Positions 6,227 through 13,909 are shown, numbered from the stretch's first letter. The stretch is DNA of 15,383 bases from SVTX01 sp964567085 (GCA_964567085.1 CAZMKU010000032.1:1-15383); one strand, 5' to 3'. Numbers and translations: made by a program. The notes: generated from the letters alone by a model not told the origin.

Positions 6227-6886
6227 ATGGAAGATAAAAACAACAATCAAAACGACAATGAAATAACTGAAAGCATAATACAAGAGCCTGCGCCGAAGTC
6301 CTCTAATAACGACGAGCCCGAAAAAAAGCAAGGTATTGCGCGCATAATTCTCGACTACGCCGAAATGTTCGTTTTCGCGGTCGTTGCGGTGCTTATCGTG
6401 TTCACCTTTGCATTCAGGCTTTGTCAGGTTCAGGGCTCATCTATGATGAACACGCTTGAGAGCGGAGAAATGGTCATAACAACGAATCTTTTTTATTCAC
6501 CGAAGCAAAATGACGTCGTGGTATTCCACCAGACATCCGATACCATCAAGGAGCCCGTTATCAAAAGAGTCATCGCTACCGAGGGACAGACTGTTAAGAT
6601 CGCATACGTCGGCGCAAACGAAATGAAAATATGGGTCGACGGAGTTGAATACGAGGACGCAAACGCCTATCTCGATCCTATTCGCCGTCATATTTACCCC
6701 CAATACGACTTTGATCTAACCGCGGGAATTTTCGAAACCACCGTGCCCGAGGGTCACATTTTCGTTCTCGGTGACAACCGCGACAACTCCAACGATTCCC
6801 GCTCGCTTGAGATAGGCTTCGTTGACGAGCGCCAGATTCTCGGAAAGGCGTTATTCAGAATTAAACCATTCACTTGGCTTAGTTAG
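6227..6886 (+). CDS. lepB: Type I signal peptidase
   Basis: 219-residue membrane serine protease that removes signal peptides from secreted pre-proteins on the outer face of the membrane. One transmembrane helix lies at about 44-66 and is followed by the catalytic Ser in QGSSMMNTL (S72), the general-base Lys in VIKRVIA (K113), and the conserved GDNRDNSNDSRS box (182-193). Length and single N-terminal anchor match the Gram-positive SipS type. Unusual points are a long Asn/Asp/Glu-rich cytosolic leader of about 38 residues and Asn instead of Pro after the catalytic SM (SM-M-N-T-L). The frame is open from 6125, but ATG 6227 is chosen because GGAG (6216-6219) is 7 nt upstream and it clears the apgM-like stop by 16 nt. 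Confidence 0.95.
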   Translation: MEDKNNNQNDNEITESIIQEPAPKSSNNDEPEKKQGIARIILDYAEMFVFAVVAVLIVFTFAFRLCQVQGSSMMNTLESGEMVITTNLFYSPKQNDVVVFHQTSDTIKEPVIKRVIATEGQTVKIAYVGANEMKIWVDGVEYEDANAYLDPIRRHIYPQYDFDLTAGIFETTVPEGHIFVLGDNRDNSNDSRSLEIGFVDERQILGKALFRIKPFTWLS

Positions 6887-6914
6887 CCAAATTCAAGAAA
6901 AAGGAGAATTTCTT

Positions 6915-7793
6915 GTGCCGTCACAAACAATTCAATGGTTCCCGGGACATATGGCGAAAACCCGCCGTCTGATTTCCGAAAACCTTAAAAACGTAGATAT
7001 AGTAATTGAAATTCTTGACGCGCGTATCCCCTATTCGTCAAGAAATCCCGAAATAATGAAGCTTATCGAAAACAAGCCCTCGCTTATTATTCTGAACAAG
7101 GCTTCATTGTCCGACCCCACGGCGAATAAACGCTGGTGCGCTCACTACAGCTCGGACAATTCAATTTGCATAACCGTTGACTGCCTCACGGGCGAAGGAC
7201 TTCAGTCTATTCTGCCCGCTATCAAAACAATACTTAAGGACAAGCTTGAAAGGTATGAGGCCAAGGGCATGCACGGGCGCAGACTTTTCGCTATGGTTCT
7301 GGGTATTCCTAACGTTGGCAAATCGACTCTTATAAACAAGCTCTCGGGCACTAACAAGGCAAAGGCCGAGGACCGCCCGGGCGTTACACGCGACAAACAG
7401 TGGTTCTCCACGGGCATCGGCGTTGATATTCTCGATATGCCCGGTATTCTATGGCCCAAATTTGAGGACGCGACCGTCGGTGACAATCTCGCGTTCACGG
7501 GCGCGATCAAGGACGATATTCTCGACATTGAGCTTCTCGCTATGAAGCTCTGCCGCAGACTCCGAGACGATTATCCAAAGCTTTTGTGCGACAGATACAA
7601 GCTCGGAGATATTGAAGCGTACGCTGACCTTGACGATTTCGATTTCCTCTGCGCCATCGGTAAAAAGCGAGGATTTCTCGTATCGGGCGGCGAGGTCAAC
7701 ACCGAGCGCACCGCGAATATGATACTCGACGAATTCCGCGGCTGCAAGATAGGTCGTATCACACTTGATAACATTGATGGCATCAAGGAATAA
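6915..7793 (+). CDS. rbgA: Ribosome biogenesis GTPase RbgA (YlqF)
   Basis: 292-residue circularly permuted GTPase needed in Bacillus subtilis for a late step of 50S subunit assembly. The G motifs come in permuted order: NKAS (61-64, G4), GIPNVGKST (130-138, G1/Walker A), PGVTRD (155-160, G2) and DMPG (174-177, G3). The N-terminus QWFPGHMAKTRR (7-18) is the conserved RbgA opening. A C-terminal helical RNA-binding domain follows from about 185. The start is GTG 6915, 8 nt after AAGGAG; the frame extends upstream into lepB, but family alignment begins at this residue. Gap to lepB is 28 nt and to rnhB 15 nt. A ylqF-rnhB neighbourhood also occurs in Bacillus. Confidence 0.96.
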   Translation: MPSQTIQWFPGHMAKTRRLISENLKNVDIVIEILDARIPYSSRNPEIMKLIENKPSLIILNKASLSDPTANKRWCAHYSSDNSICITVDCLTGEGLQSILPAIKTILKDKLERYEAKGMHGRRLFAMVLGIPNVGKSTLINKLSGTNKAKAEDRPGVTRDKQWFSTGIGVDILDMPGILWPKFEDATVGDNLAFTGAIKDDILDIELLAMKLCRRLRDDYPKLLCDRYKLGDIEAYADLDDFDFLCAIGKKRGFLVSGGEVNTERTANMILDEFRGCKIGRITLDNIDGIKE

Positions 7794-7808
7794 TTAAGGA
7801 GGGATATT

Positions 7809-8408
7809 ATGCCTGATTATTCGAAGGAACAGGAATTTTACGCGCAGGGCTACAAAGTAATCTGCGGTGTTGACGAGGCGGGACGAGGTCCCCTTTGCGG
7901 CCCCGTGGTCGCGGCGGCGTGTATTTTACCTGACGGACTTTATATCGAAGGCCTTAACGATTCCAAAAAGCTTACGGAAAAGAAACGTGAAAAGCTTTTT
8001 GACATTATAAAAGAATCCGCTCTCGCTTATTGCATAGCCGAAGCAAGCGTTGAGGAGATCGACGAGCTGAATATTCTCGAAGCAGATCTTCTTGCCATGC
8101 GCCGCGCGATCGACGGTCTCGCAGTCAAGCCTGATCTTGCACTTATCGACGGAAATATCGCAAGGGATTTTCAGATCGACGCCTTCCCCGTTATCAAAGG
8201 CGATGCAATTTCCATGAATATCGCCGCGGCATCCGTGCTTGCCAAGGTGACGCGTGACAGAATGTGCATAGAGCTTGACGCTCAATACCCCGAATACGGG
8301 ATAGCAAAGCACAAGGGGTACGGTACGAAGGCTCATATGGACGCGCTCCGTCAATACGGCCCGTCGAAGATACACAGAAAGCAATTTATAAGATTTCTCG
8401 ACAAATAA
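7809..8408 (+). CDS. rnhB: Ribonuclease HII
   Basis: 199-residue endonuclease that cuts the RNA strand of RNA/DNA hybrids and starts removal of single ribonucleotides from DNA. The N-terminal CGVDEAGRGPLCGPVVAA block (19-36) contains the catalytic D22-E23 and the GRG motif (25-27). D114 (ALIDGN) and D150 (KVTRD) complete the DEDD set, and YGTKAHMDALRQYGPSKIHR (171-190) is the conserved C-terminal block. Length is typical. AAGGAGGG (7796-7803) sits 5 nt before the ATG, one of the strongest ribosome sites in the window. Third-to-fourth position in the operon, with 16 nt to the YraN gene. Confidence 0.97.
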   Translation: MPDYSKEQEFYAQGYKVICGVDEAGRGPLCGPVVAAACILPDGLYIEGLNDSKKLTEKKREKLFDIIKESALAYCIAEASVEEIDELNILEADLLAMRRAIDGLAVKPDLALIDGNIARDFQIDAFPVIKGDAISMNIAAASVLAKVTRDRMCIELDAQYPEYGIAKHKGYGTKAHMDALRQYGPSKIHRKQFIRFLDK

Positions 8409-8424
8409 TTTACGGAGGTAATAT

Positions 8425-8844
8425 ATGGCAGAAGCAGCACACCTGACGCTCGGCGTCCTCGGCGAGAAGCTCGCCGCAGATTACCTTGAAAAAAACGGAT
8501 ACAAGATCGTAGACAAAAACGTTCGTATGTCCAAAAATGAAATTGATATTATTGCGGAGGACGATTCTTTTCTCGTGTTTGTCGAGGTCAAAACTCGTTC
8601 GGTTCAACACGAGGGCTCGAGTCTTTACGGCTCCCCTGCCCGCGCCGTCGATTCCAAAAAGCGCTCTAACACAGTCAAGGCGGCTGTCGATTATTTGAGA
8701 ACTCATTACACCGAAAAGCAGCCGCGCATCGACGTCATCGAGATCTATATGAAGGAACGCGATACGGACAAGACTCTTTATCCGCAGATATTAAGCATAA
8801 ATCACATAAGAGACGCCTTTGATTCAAAAGGCAGAAAGCACTAA
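8425..8844 (+). CDS. YraN/UPF0102 family protein
   Basis: 139-residue member of UPF0102, a small family with a Holliday-junction-resolvase/restriction-endonuclease-like fold and no settled function. GVLGEKLAADYLEKNGYKI (10-28) is the conserved N-terminal helix with the active-site-like Glu (E14). NEIDIIAEDDSFLVFVEVKTR (38-58) carries the D41 and E54-V-K56 residues of a PD-(D/E)XK nuclease core. The C-terminal part (ARAVDSKKR...RIDVIEIYM) matches the rest of the domain. The gene follows rnhB by 16 nt, an association seen widely in bacteria and suggestive of nucleic-acid processing. ATG with GGAGG 8 nt upstream. Confidence 0.93.
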   Translation: MAEAAHLTLGVLGEKLAADYLEKNGYKIVDKNVRMSKNEIDIIAEDDSFLVFVEVKTRSVQHEGSSLYGSPARAVDSKKRSNTVKAAVDYLRTHYTEKQPRIDVIEIYMKERDTDKTLYPQILSINHIRDAFDSKGRKH

Positions 8845-8859
8845 ACGAGGTCACATATT

Positions 8860-9804
8860 ATGAAGCTCATTGACACACATTGCGACACCGCGCTTGAAAT
8901 ATTGCGCAGAGGCGAGAATATCGTAGAAAACTCCCGCCATATCAGCCTTAACAAAGCTAAAATTTATGAAAACTACGCTCAATTCTTCGCGCTTTGGGCA
9001 TGCGAGGACCGTTCTGACGAGGAAAGCTTTAAGGAATTTATCGCCATGAACGACAATATGATAAAAGAAATCAATGAAAACTCCGACAAGCTGGCGTACG
9101 TTAACACATTCGCTGAAATGAAAGCTGCTTGGGATGCAGGTAAAACAGCCGCATTCTTTGCAGTTGAAGACGCAAGAATGCTCTGCGGAGATATAAACAG
9201 ACTTTACGAGCTAAAGACGCGCGGCGTCAAATATCTTACTATTATGTGGGGCGGCCACACTCACATTGGCGCGTCACACGACGTAGAGGGCGGACTTACC
9301 GATTTTGGTCGCGAGGTTGTCGAGAAATGCTTCGAGCTTGGCATCTGCCCCGACGTTTCTCATGCAAATGAACAGGTTACAGGAGAAATTCTTGAGATGG
9401 CTTATAAGGCAGGCAAGCCCGTTATCGCGTCTCACTCAAACTCAAAGTCCGTTTGGGGACACACGAGAAATCTTCGCGACGATCATTTCCTCGCTATCAA
9501 GGAGCTTGGCGGTATCGTTGGTATCAGCCTTTGCTGCGCGCACTTAAGAGACGGCAGCACGGGAGTTCCCTGCACGGTTGACCATATAGTTCAGCATATC
9601 GAACGCTACCTTGAGCTTGGCGGCGAGGACATTATCGGTCTCGGCTGTGATCTCGACGGCACGCGTCTCCCTGTCGGTATCACGGGCGTACAGGATCTTC
9701 CCGTTATCGCAGAAGCGCTTCTTGCAAAGGGACATTCGCAGGAGCTTGTCGATAAGATATTCTACAAGAACTATTACTGCTTCATTGAACGTAATTTCAA
9801 GTAA
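8860..9804 (+). CDS. Membrane dipeptidase, peptidase family M19
   Basis: 314-residue metallopeptidase of the renal-dipeptidase (M19) family, hydrolysing dipeptides and often tolerating a D-residue at the C-terminal side. It adopts a TIM-barrel with two zinc ions. Ligands are visible: DTHCDT (5-10; H7 and D9), E103 in AVEDAR as the bridging acid, DVSHA (165-169; H168), ASHSN (190-194; H192), HTRNL (201-205, with the substrate-binding Arg) and D264 in GCDLDG. No signal peptide or membrane segment is present, so despite the family name it is cytoplasmic. Length is typical for bacterial homologues. It is placed 15 nt after the YraN gene and 15 nt before thrC. Its physiological substrate is not indicated by context; peptide scavenging or cell-wall peptide turnover are possible. 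Confidence 0.93.
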   Translation: MKLIDTHCDTALEILRRGENIVENSRHISLNKAKIYENYAQFFALWACEDRSDEESFKEFIAMNDNMIKEINENSDKLAYVNTFAEMKAAWDAGKTAAFFAVEDARMLCGDINRLYELKTRGVKYLTIMWGGHTHIGASHDVEGGLTDFGREVVEKCFELGICPDVSHANEQVTGEILEMAYKAGKPVIASHSNSKSVWGHTRNLRDDHFLAIKELGGIVGISLCCAHLRDGSTGVPCTVDHIVQHIERYLELGGEDIIGLGCDLDGTRLPVGITGVQDLPVIAEALLAKGHSQELVDKIFYKNYYCFIERNFK

Positions 9805-9819
9805 TCGGAGGACGAAACA

Positions 9820-11304
9820 ATGATCTACAAAAGTACCCGAGATATAAATTCCGCGCCAAAAACGTCAGCGGAGATCATCAAGCAAGGCTTGGCGGATGAC
9901 GGCGGACTTTTCGTTCCCACAAGTATCCCCTCCTTGACCGAGGCTGAAATACTTGAAATGTGCTCCGATTCCTACCCCGTAAGAGCCGCAAAGATCCTCT
10001 CAAAGTATCTTTCCGACTACACATTCGACGAGCTTCTCTCCGACTGTAAGGCGGCTTATAACGAAAACTCCTTCGTAGGCGGCGCGGCGCAGCTCGTTCA
10101 TACATACGGTAATATTTACTCCCTTGAGCTTTGGCACGGACCTACCGCCGCATTCAAGGATATGGCGCTTCAGATTATGCCCAGACTTCTCTCCCGCGCG
10201 CTTAAAAAGACGGGCGAGAACAGAGAGGCTCTTATTCTCGTTGCGACCTCGGGCGACACGGGTAAAGCGGCGCTCGAAGGCTACCGCGACATCGACCGGA
10301 TCAAGATGATGGTATTCTACCCCGCTCACGGTGTAAGTCGGGTACAGAAGCTCCAGATGGCAACACAGATCGGCTCCAACGTAAGCGTTGTGGCAATCGA
10401 GGGCAACTTCGACAACGCGCAAAGCGGTGTAAAGGAGATATTCTCCAATCCCGAGAGCGCAAAGGTGCTCAACGAAAACGGTTATTTCTTCTCCAGCGCA
10501 AACTCTATAAACTGGGGACGCTTAGCTCCTCAGATAGTTTACTATATTTCCGCTTACTGCGATCTTCTTTCCGCGGGCAAGATCAAAATGGGAGACAAAA
10601 TAAACGTTTGCGTTCCCACGGGTAACTTCGGCAATATCTTCGCGGCGTATCTCGCAAAGCTTATGGGACTTCCCATAGGTAAGCTTATCTGCGCGTCCAA
10701 CAAGAACAATATCCTGACGGACTTCCTTCGCACAGGTACGTATGACAGAAACAGAAGCTTCCACCTCACTATGTCGCCCTCCATGGACATTCTCATTTCC
10801 TCCAATCTTGAGCGCCTTCTCTACTTTACCGCGGGCTGTGAGATGACGGCGGAATATATGGAATCCCTGAAAACGAAGGGTATGTACACGGTTGACGCTG
10901 AAACTATGGCAAAGATAAATGAAAACTTTATCGGTTATTTTGCCGACGAGGAAACGACAGCCGCTACTATAAAGGACTACTACTATAATCACAATTATCT
11001 TTCCGATACTCACACCGCGGTTGCCTTGAGCTCTGCCGAGCAATATATCAAGGAAACGGGGGACGAAACTCCCATCGTGGTTGCATCCACGGCGTCTCCC
11101 TACAAGTTCGCTATCGACGTTTACAAATCTCTTGCGGGCGATTTTGACGGCAGCGATCTTGACGCGCTCGAGGCTCTCTCGGCTCTCACGAACACCGAGA
11201 TCACATATCCTCTGCGCGATCTTGACAAGCGCGAGGTAAGATTTTCAAAAATCATCGACCATAAGGACATGCTCGACGAGGTTTATTCTTACGTTAAAAA
11301 ATGA
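9820..11304 (+). CDS. thrC: Threonine synthase
   Basis: 494-residue PLP enzyme converting O-phospho-L-homoserine to L-threonine, the last step of the pathway. It is of the long ThrC form (about 450-500 aa, as in E. coli and yeast). The N-terminal DDGGLFVP segment (26-33) is typical. The PLP lysine is K113 in HGPTAAFKDMA. TSGDTGKAALEG (143-154) and PTGNFGN (266-272) bind the substrate and cofactor phosphates, and SANSINWGRLAPQIVYY (226-242) is the family signature. GGAGG lies 7 nt before the ATG and it follows the dipeptidase gene by 15 nt. It ends the operon whose first gene is the proposed homoserine kinase, so substrate and enzyme may be made from one transcript. No leader peptide or T-box is seen, since the gene has no untranslated region of its own. 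Confidence 0.97.
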   Translation: MIYKSTRDINSAPKTSAEIIKQGLADDGGLFVPTSIPSLTEAEILEMCSDSYPVRAAKILSKYLSDYTFDELLSDCKAAYNENSFVGGAAQLVHTYGNIYSLELWHGPTAAFKDMALQIMPRLLSRALKKTGENREALILVATSGDTGKAALEGYRDIDRIKMMVFYPAHGVSRVQKLQMATQIGSNVSVVAIEGNFDNAQSGVKEIFSNPESAKVLNENGYFFSSANSINWGRLAPQIVYYISAYCDLLSAGKIKMGDKINVCVPTGNFGNIFAAYLAKLMGLPIGKLICASNKNNILTDFLRTGTYDRNRSFHLTMSPSMDILISSNLERLLYFTAGCEMTAEYMESLKTKGMYTVDAETMAKINENFIGYFADEETTAATIKDYYYNHNYLSDTHTAVALSSAEQYIKETGDETPIVVASTASPYKFAIDVYKSLAGDFDGSDLDALEALSALTNTEITYPLRDLDKREVRFSKIIDHKDMLDEVYSYVKK

Positions 11305-11308
11305 AGAA

Positions 11309-11337
11309 AATTGCCGCCTCGAACAGAGACGGCAATT
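11309..11337 (-). terminator. Shared hairpin between thrC and the DUF1540 gene
   Basis: Arms 11309-11320 and 11326-11337 form a 12-bp stem with one mismatch and a 5-nt loop (GAACA). Read on the minus strand the stem ends in a T-rich tail (TTTTCTTCATTTTTT), a proper intrinsic terminator for the DUF1540 gene that stops at 11346. On the plus strand the stem is only 4 nt after the thrC stop but is followed by A-rich sequence, so plus-strand termination may be weaker and read-through antisense to the small gene is possible. Confidence 0.75.
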
Positions 11338-11345
11338 ATAAAAAA

Positions 11346-11546
11346 TCAGCAGCTGTGCTTATAAGTCTTGCACTTTGTATCCTTTGATTCTGCAACGTTG
11401 CTTGTCGCAGGCTCAACAGAGATCATCTCTGCCGTACAGTAACGCTCGCCATCGTGATAAGCGCAGTTCTTAACAGAGCAAGTAATTCCCTTGTTGTGTT
11501 CACGGCAGTTGCCATCGTAGCAAGCATTCTTCTTTGATTCGTTCAT
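11346..11546 (-). CDS. Small cysteine-rich DUF1540 protein
   Basis: 66-residue protein with seven cysteines (9, 14, 23, 28, 37, 59, 66) and three histidines. Residues 21-62 follow the DUF1540 pattern: ITCSVKNCAYHDGERYCTA, then the motif DTKCKTY (56-62). The Cys spacing suggests a metal-binding or disulfide-stabilised mini-domain. The family is common in Clostridia, often as tandem copies, and its function is unknown. Here there is one full domain plus an N-terminal extension (NACYDGNCREH) that carries two extra cysteines and could be part of a second metal site. GGAGG (complement of 11556-11560) lies 9 nt before ATG. Transcribed alone on the minus strand, convergent with thrC and divergent from the phosphoesterase gene. 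Confidence 0.85.
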   Translation of the reverse strand: MNESKKNACYDGNCREHNKGITCSVKNCAYHDGERYCTAEMISVEPATSNVAESKDTKCKTYKHSC

Positions 11547-11570
11547 TTTCGGTAGCCTCCGTTAATGTTC

Positions 11571-11579
11571 ATTCTATCA
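11571..11579 (-). promoter_or_regulatory. Possible extended -10 promoter for the DUF1540 gene
   Basis: On the minus strand TGATAGAAT (11579-11571) matches an extended -10 (TGN before a 5/6 TATAAT). No good -35 lies 16-18 nt upstream. Start would be near 11564, only a few nt before the GGAGG at 11560, which would leave a very short leader. Weak call. Confidence 0.35.
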
Positions 11580-11646
11580 GTTTTTATCTGACAAAACTAT
11601 TATTACCATAAATCAAAGCATTTATGTATTATTTTTGAGGTGAATG

Positions 11647-12387
11647 ATGTCTTTATTTGTAATTGCAGATCTTCATCTTTCAACCGATAGCGCCACAAAC
11701 AAATCAATGGAGGTTTTCGGTTCAAGATGGACTGACTATATGTCAAAGATCAAGAAAAATTGGAACAGTATAATAACCGAAAACGACACGGTTATAGTTC
11801 CCGGCGATATCTCGTGGGCATTGAAGCTCGACGAGGCGGTGTCCGACCTGTCTTTTATTGAAAAGCTAAACGGAAAAAAATACCTTGGCAAAGGCAATCA
11901 CGATTTCTGGTGGTCTACAAACAAAAAAATGACTGAATTCTTTGCCGCGCAAGGCTTTAAGTCTTTGCAGATACTCCACAATAACGCGTATATCGTTGAA
12001 AATTACGTTATTTGCGGTACTCGCGGTTGGTTCCCCGACGAATCCCAGCAGACCGCAGTCAATAACGCGGATTACGACAAGATAATAAACCGTGAGGTCG
12101 GAAGACTGAAAATAAGCCTTGAGGCCGCAAAAAAGCTTCAGGCTCAGCACGAGGCCGAAAATGGCGTAAAGCTTCCTATTTTAGTCTTTCTCCACTTCCC
12201 GCCCGTCAGAGCCGAGTATTGCATACGTGAGCTTATCGACGTGCTTATTGAATACGACATCGAGAACGTGTACTACGGACACATTCACAACAGCTACGAA
12301 ACCCCGCGCTCCTTTACTTATGAAAATATCAAATTCACTATCGCTTCGTCGGATTATTTGGGCTTTTATCCCTTAAAAATCCAATAA
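11647..12387 (+). CDS. Calcineurin-like metallophosphoesterase
   Basis: 246-residue two-metal phosphoesterase, cytoplasmic, with no signal or membrane segment. Metal ligands appear in order: D8 and H10 (ADLHL), D54 (PGDIS), N84-H85 (GNHD, 83-86), H183 (FLHFPP), and H212 and H214 (GHIHNS). The substrate is not predictable: the family covers phosphoproteins, nucleotides and nucleic acids. The full set of ligands and the compact size argue for an active enzyme. ATG codons lie at 11644 and 11647 in frame; 11647 is preferred because GAGG (11637-11640) is then 6 nt away rather than 3. It lies between a divergent DUF1540 gene and tig, with the tig promoter just downstream, so it appears to be a single-gene unit. 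No clear promoter of its own was found. Confidence 0.92.
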   Translation: MSLFVIADLHLSTDSATNKSMEVFGSRWTDYMSKIKKNWNSIITENDTVIVPGDISWALKLDEAVSDLSFIEKLNGKKYLGKGNHDFWWSTNKKMTEFFAAQGFKSLQILHNNAYIVENYVICGTRGWFPDESQQTAVNNADYDKIINREVGRLKISLEAAKKLQAQHEAENGVKLPILVFLHFPPVRAEYCIRELIDVLIEYDIENVYYGHIHNSYETPRSFTYENIKFTIASSDYLGFYPLKIQ

Positions 12388-12402
12388 AAATTCGAAAAGC
12401 TA

Positions 12403-12431
12403 TTGACAAATTCCAAAAAAAATTATACAAT
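12403..12431 (+). promoter_or_regulatory. Sigma-A promoter of tig
   Basis: TTGACA (12403-12408), 17-nt spacer, TACAAT (12426-12431). A second TATAAT overlaps at 12431-12436, but at 22 nt from the -35. It starts 15 nt after the phosphoesterase stop, and the predicted transcript starts near 12438. The leader of about 58 nt is AT-rich and ends in GGAGG (12483-12487). A strong promoter fits an abundant chaperone. Confidence 0.8.
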
Positions 12432-12495
12432 ATAATGTATGCTTTTTTACAAAGTTTAAAAATTTTTTCACATAAATGATTCGGAGGAATTTAAA

Positions 12496-13782
12496 ATGAA
12501 ATTGATCAAAGCTGAAAAGGCAGAAAAAAGCACAGTAAAAATTGAATTTTCTGTTGACAAGGAAGTTTTTGATGCAGCGGTTGAAAAGGTTTACCGCAAG
12601 CAGGTTAAGAAGATAAGCGTCCCCGGCTTCAGAGATGGTAAGGCGCCCAAGGCTGTAATCGAGAAGATGTACGGCAAGGGAGTTTTCTATGAGGATGCTA
12701 TAAACGACCTCATTCCCGACAACTATGCAGCTGCTCTCGCAGAAGCAGACATTACACCCGTAGGTCAGCCTGAGATCGACATCGTTTCCATTGATGAGAA
12801 CGGTCTCGTTCTTTCCGCTATCGTTCCCGTAAAGCCCGAGTGCAAGCTCGAAGGATATAAAGGAATCGAGGTTGAAAAGGCAGTTGTTGCAGCGACAGAA
12901 GAAGAGGTTGACAACGAAATCAAGACGATCAGAGAAAGAAATTCCCGCGAGATCGAGGATAGCGAGGACGCGGCGCAGAACGGCGACATCGCAAAGATCG
13001 ACTTCGAGGGCTTCATCGACGGCGTAGCATTCGAGGGCGGCAAGGGTGAGAACTACTCCCTCAAGCTCGGCTCGGGTTCCTTCATTCCCGGTTTTGAGGA
13101 GCAGGTTGCAGGTCACAAGAAGGGCGATGAGTTCGACGTAAACGTACCCTTCCCCGCTGACTACCACGCCGAAGAGCTCGCAGGCAAGGCAGCTACCTTC
13201 AAGGTTAAGGTCAACTCCGTAACTAAGGTTGAGCTTCCCGAGCTTGACGACGATTTCGCAAAGGACGTTTCCGAATTCGATACACTCGATGAATACCGCG
13301 CAGACGTTAAGGCAAAAATCCAGAAGAGACACGACTCCATGGCTGATTCGCAGATTGAAGAAGCTCTCATTAACGCTCTTATGGAAAAGCTCGAGGCTGA
13401 AATCCCCGAGGCTATGTTCATAGCAGAGACAGAAAACTTCGTAAGAGATTACGATAACAGACTTCGCATGCAGGGTCTCGATCTCCAGACATACTTCAAG
13501 TACACAGGTCTCGACCTCGATAAGCTCCGCGAGCAGCTTCGTCCTCAGGCCGAAAAGCAGGTAAAGGCAAGACTTTGCCTCGAAACAGTCGCAACGCTTG
13601 AGAACGTAGAAGTAACGGAAGACGAGCTCAACGCTGAATTCTCATCTATCGCCGAAGCTTACAACATGGAAGCTGACAAGGTTCGCGAGCTTGTTGATGC
13701 CCAGATGGTTTCCGCTGACATCAAGGTTAAGAAGGCAATGCAGATCGTTAAGGATGCGGCCGTAATTACAGAAAAGGCTTAA
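12496..13782 (+). CDS. tig: Trigger factor, ribosome-associated chaperone and peptidyl-prolyl isomerase
   Basis: 428-residue trigger factor that binds the ribosome near the exit tunnel and shields nascent chains. Three domains are seen: an N-terminal ribosome-binding domain (1 to about 145) with the signature VPGFRDGKAP (42-51); an FKBP-type PPIase domain (about 161-241) with GSGSFIPGFEEQVAG (191-205) and KGDEFDV; and a C-terminal helical domain (about 250-428) with the arms that hold clients. Length is standard. GGAGG lies 8 nt before ATG. Codon choice is more biased to AAG, GAG, CTC and TCC than in neighbouring genes, consistent with high expression. It leads a tig-clpP-clpX block linking co-translational folding to ATP-dependent proteolysis; a structured 127-nt gap separates it from clpP. 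Confidence 0.97.
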   Translation: MKLIKAEKAEKSTVKIEFSVDKEVFDAAVEKVYRKQVKKISVPGFRDGKAPKAVIEKMYGKGVFYEDAINDLIPDNYAAALAEADITPVGQPEIDIVSIDENGLVLSAIVPVKPECKLEGYKGIEVEKAVVAATEEEVDNEIKTIRERNSREIEDSEDAAQNGDIAKIDFEGFIDGVAFEGGKGENYSLKLGSGSFIPGFEEQVAGHKKGDEFDVNVPFPADYHAEELAGKAATFKVKVNSVTKVELPELDDDFAKDVSEFDTLDEYRADVKAKIQKRHDSMADSQIEEALINALMEKLEAEIPEAMFIAETENFVRDYDNRLRMQGLDLQTYFKYTGLDLDKLREQLRPQAEKQVKARLCLETVATLENVEVTEDELNAEFSSIAEAYNMEADKVRELVDAQMVSADIKVKKAMQIVKDAAVITEKA

Positions 13783-13798
13783 TAGAATTTAATTTAAT

Positions 13799-13872
13799 GC
13801 GCCGTACATACCACAGGTCATTTTAGAACACATTTATCAATATAAATGTTGTATCTGTGTTCAGTACGGCGC
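13799..13872 (+). repeat. Long imperfect inverted repeat between tig and clpP
   Basis: Outer arms GCGCCGTAC (13799-13807) and GTACGGCGC (13864-13872) pair perfectly over 9 bp. Inside, CACAG (13812-13816) pairs with CTGTG (13855-13859), and ACATTTAT (13830-13837) pairs with ATAAATGT (13842-13849) around a CAAT tetraloop. Together they make a 74-nt hairpin with internal loops in the 127-nt gap. There is no T-run after it on either strand, so it is not a normal terminator. It could be an RNA processing or attenuation element, or a small mobile repeat. No second copy occurs in this window. Confidence 0.7.
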
Positions 13873-13909
13873 AAAGTTCACATTACTAATTATAATTTTG
13901 GAGGTTTAT

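Noticed and set aside
12400..13332. 310-codon open frame on the minus strand opposite tig
   Set aside because: It lies wholly antisense to a well-supported trigger factor, its product is Leu/Val/Cys-rich with no recognisable domain, and it has no ribosome binding site worth naming. It is a by-product of tig codon bias.
13873..13904. TATAAT at 13891-13896 as a clpP promoter
   Set aside because: It abuts the GGAGG ribosome site, so transcription would start inside or after the SD. There is no -35 at 17 nt.
13783..13909. CtsR operator upstream of clpP
   Set aside because: I looked for GGTCAAA heptads and found no tandem pair in the gap.
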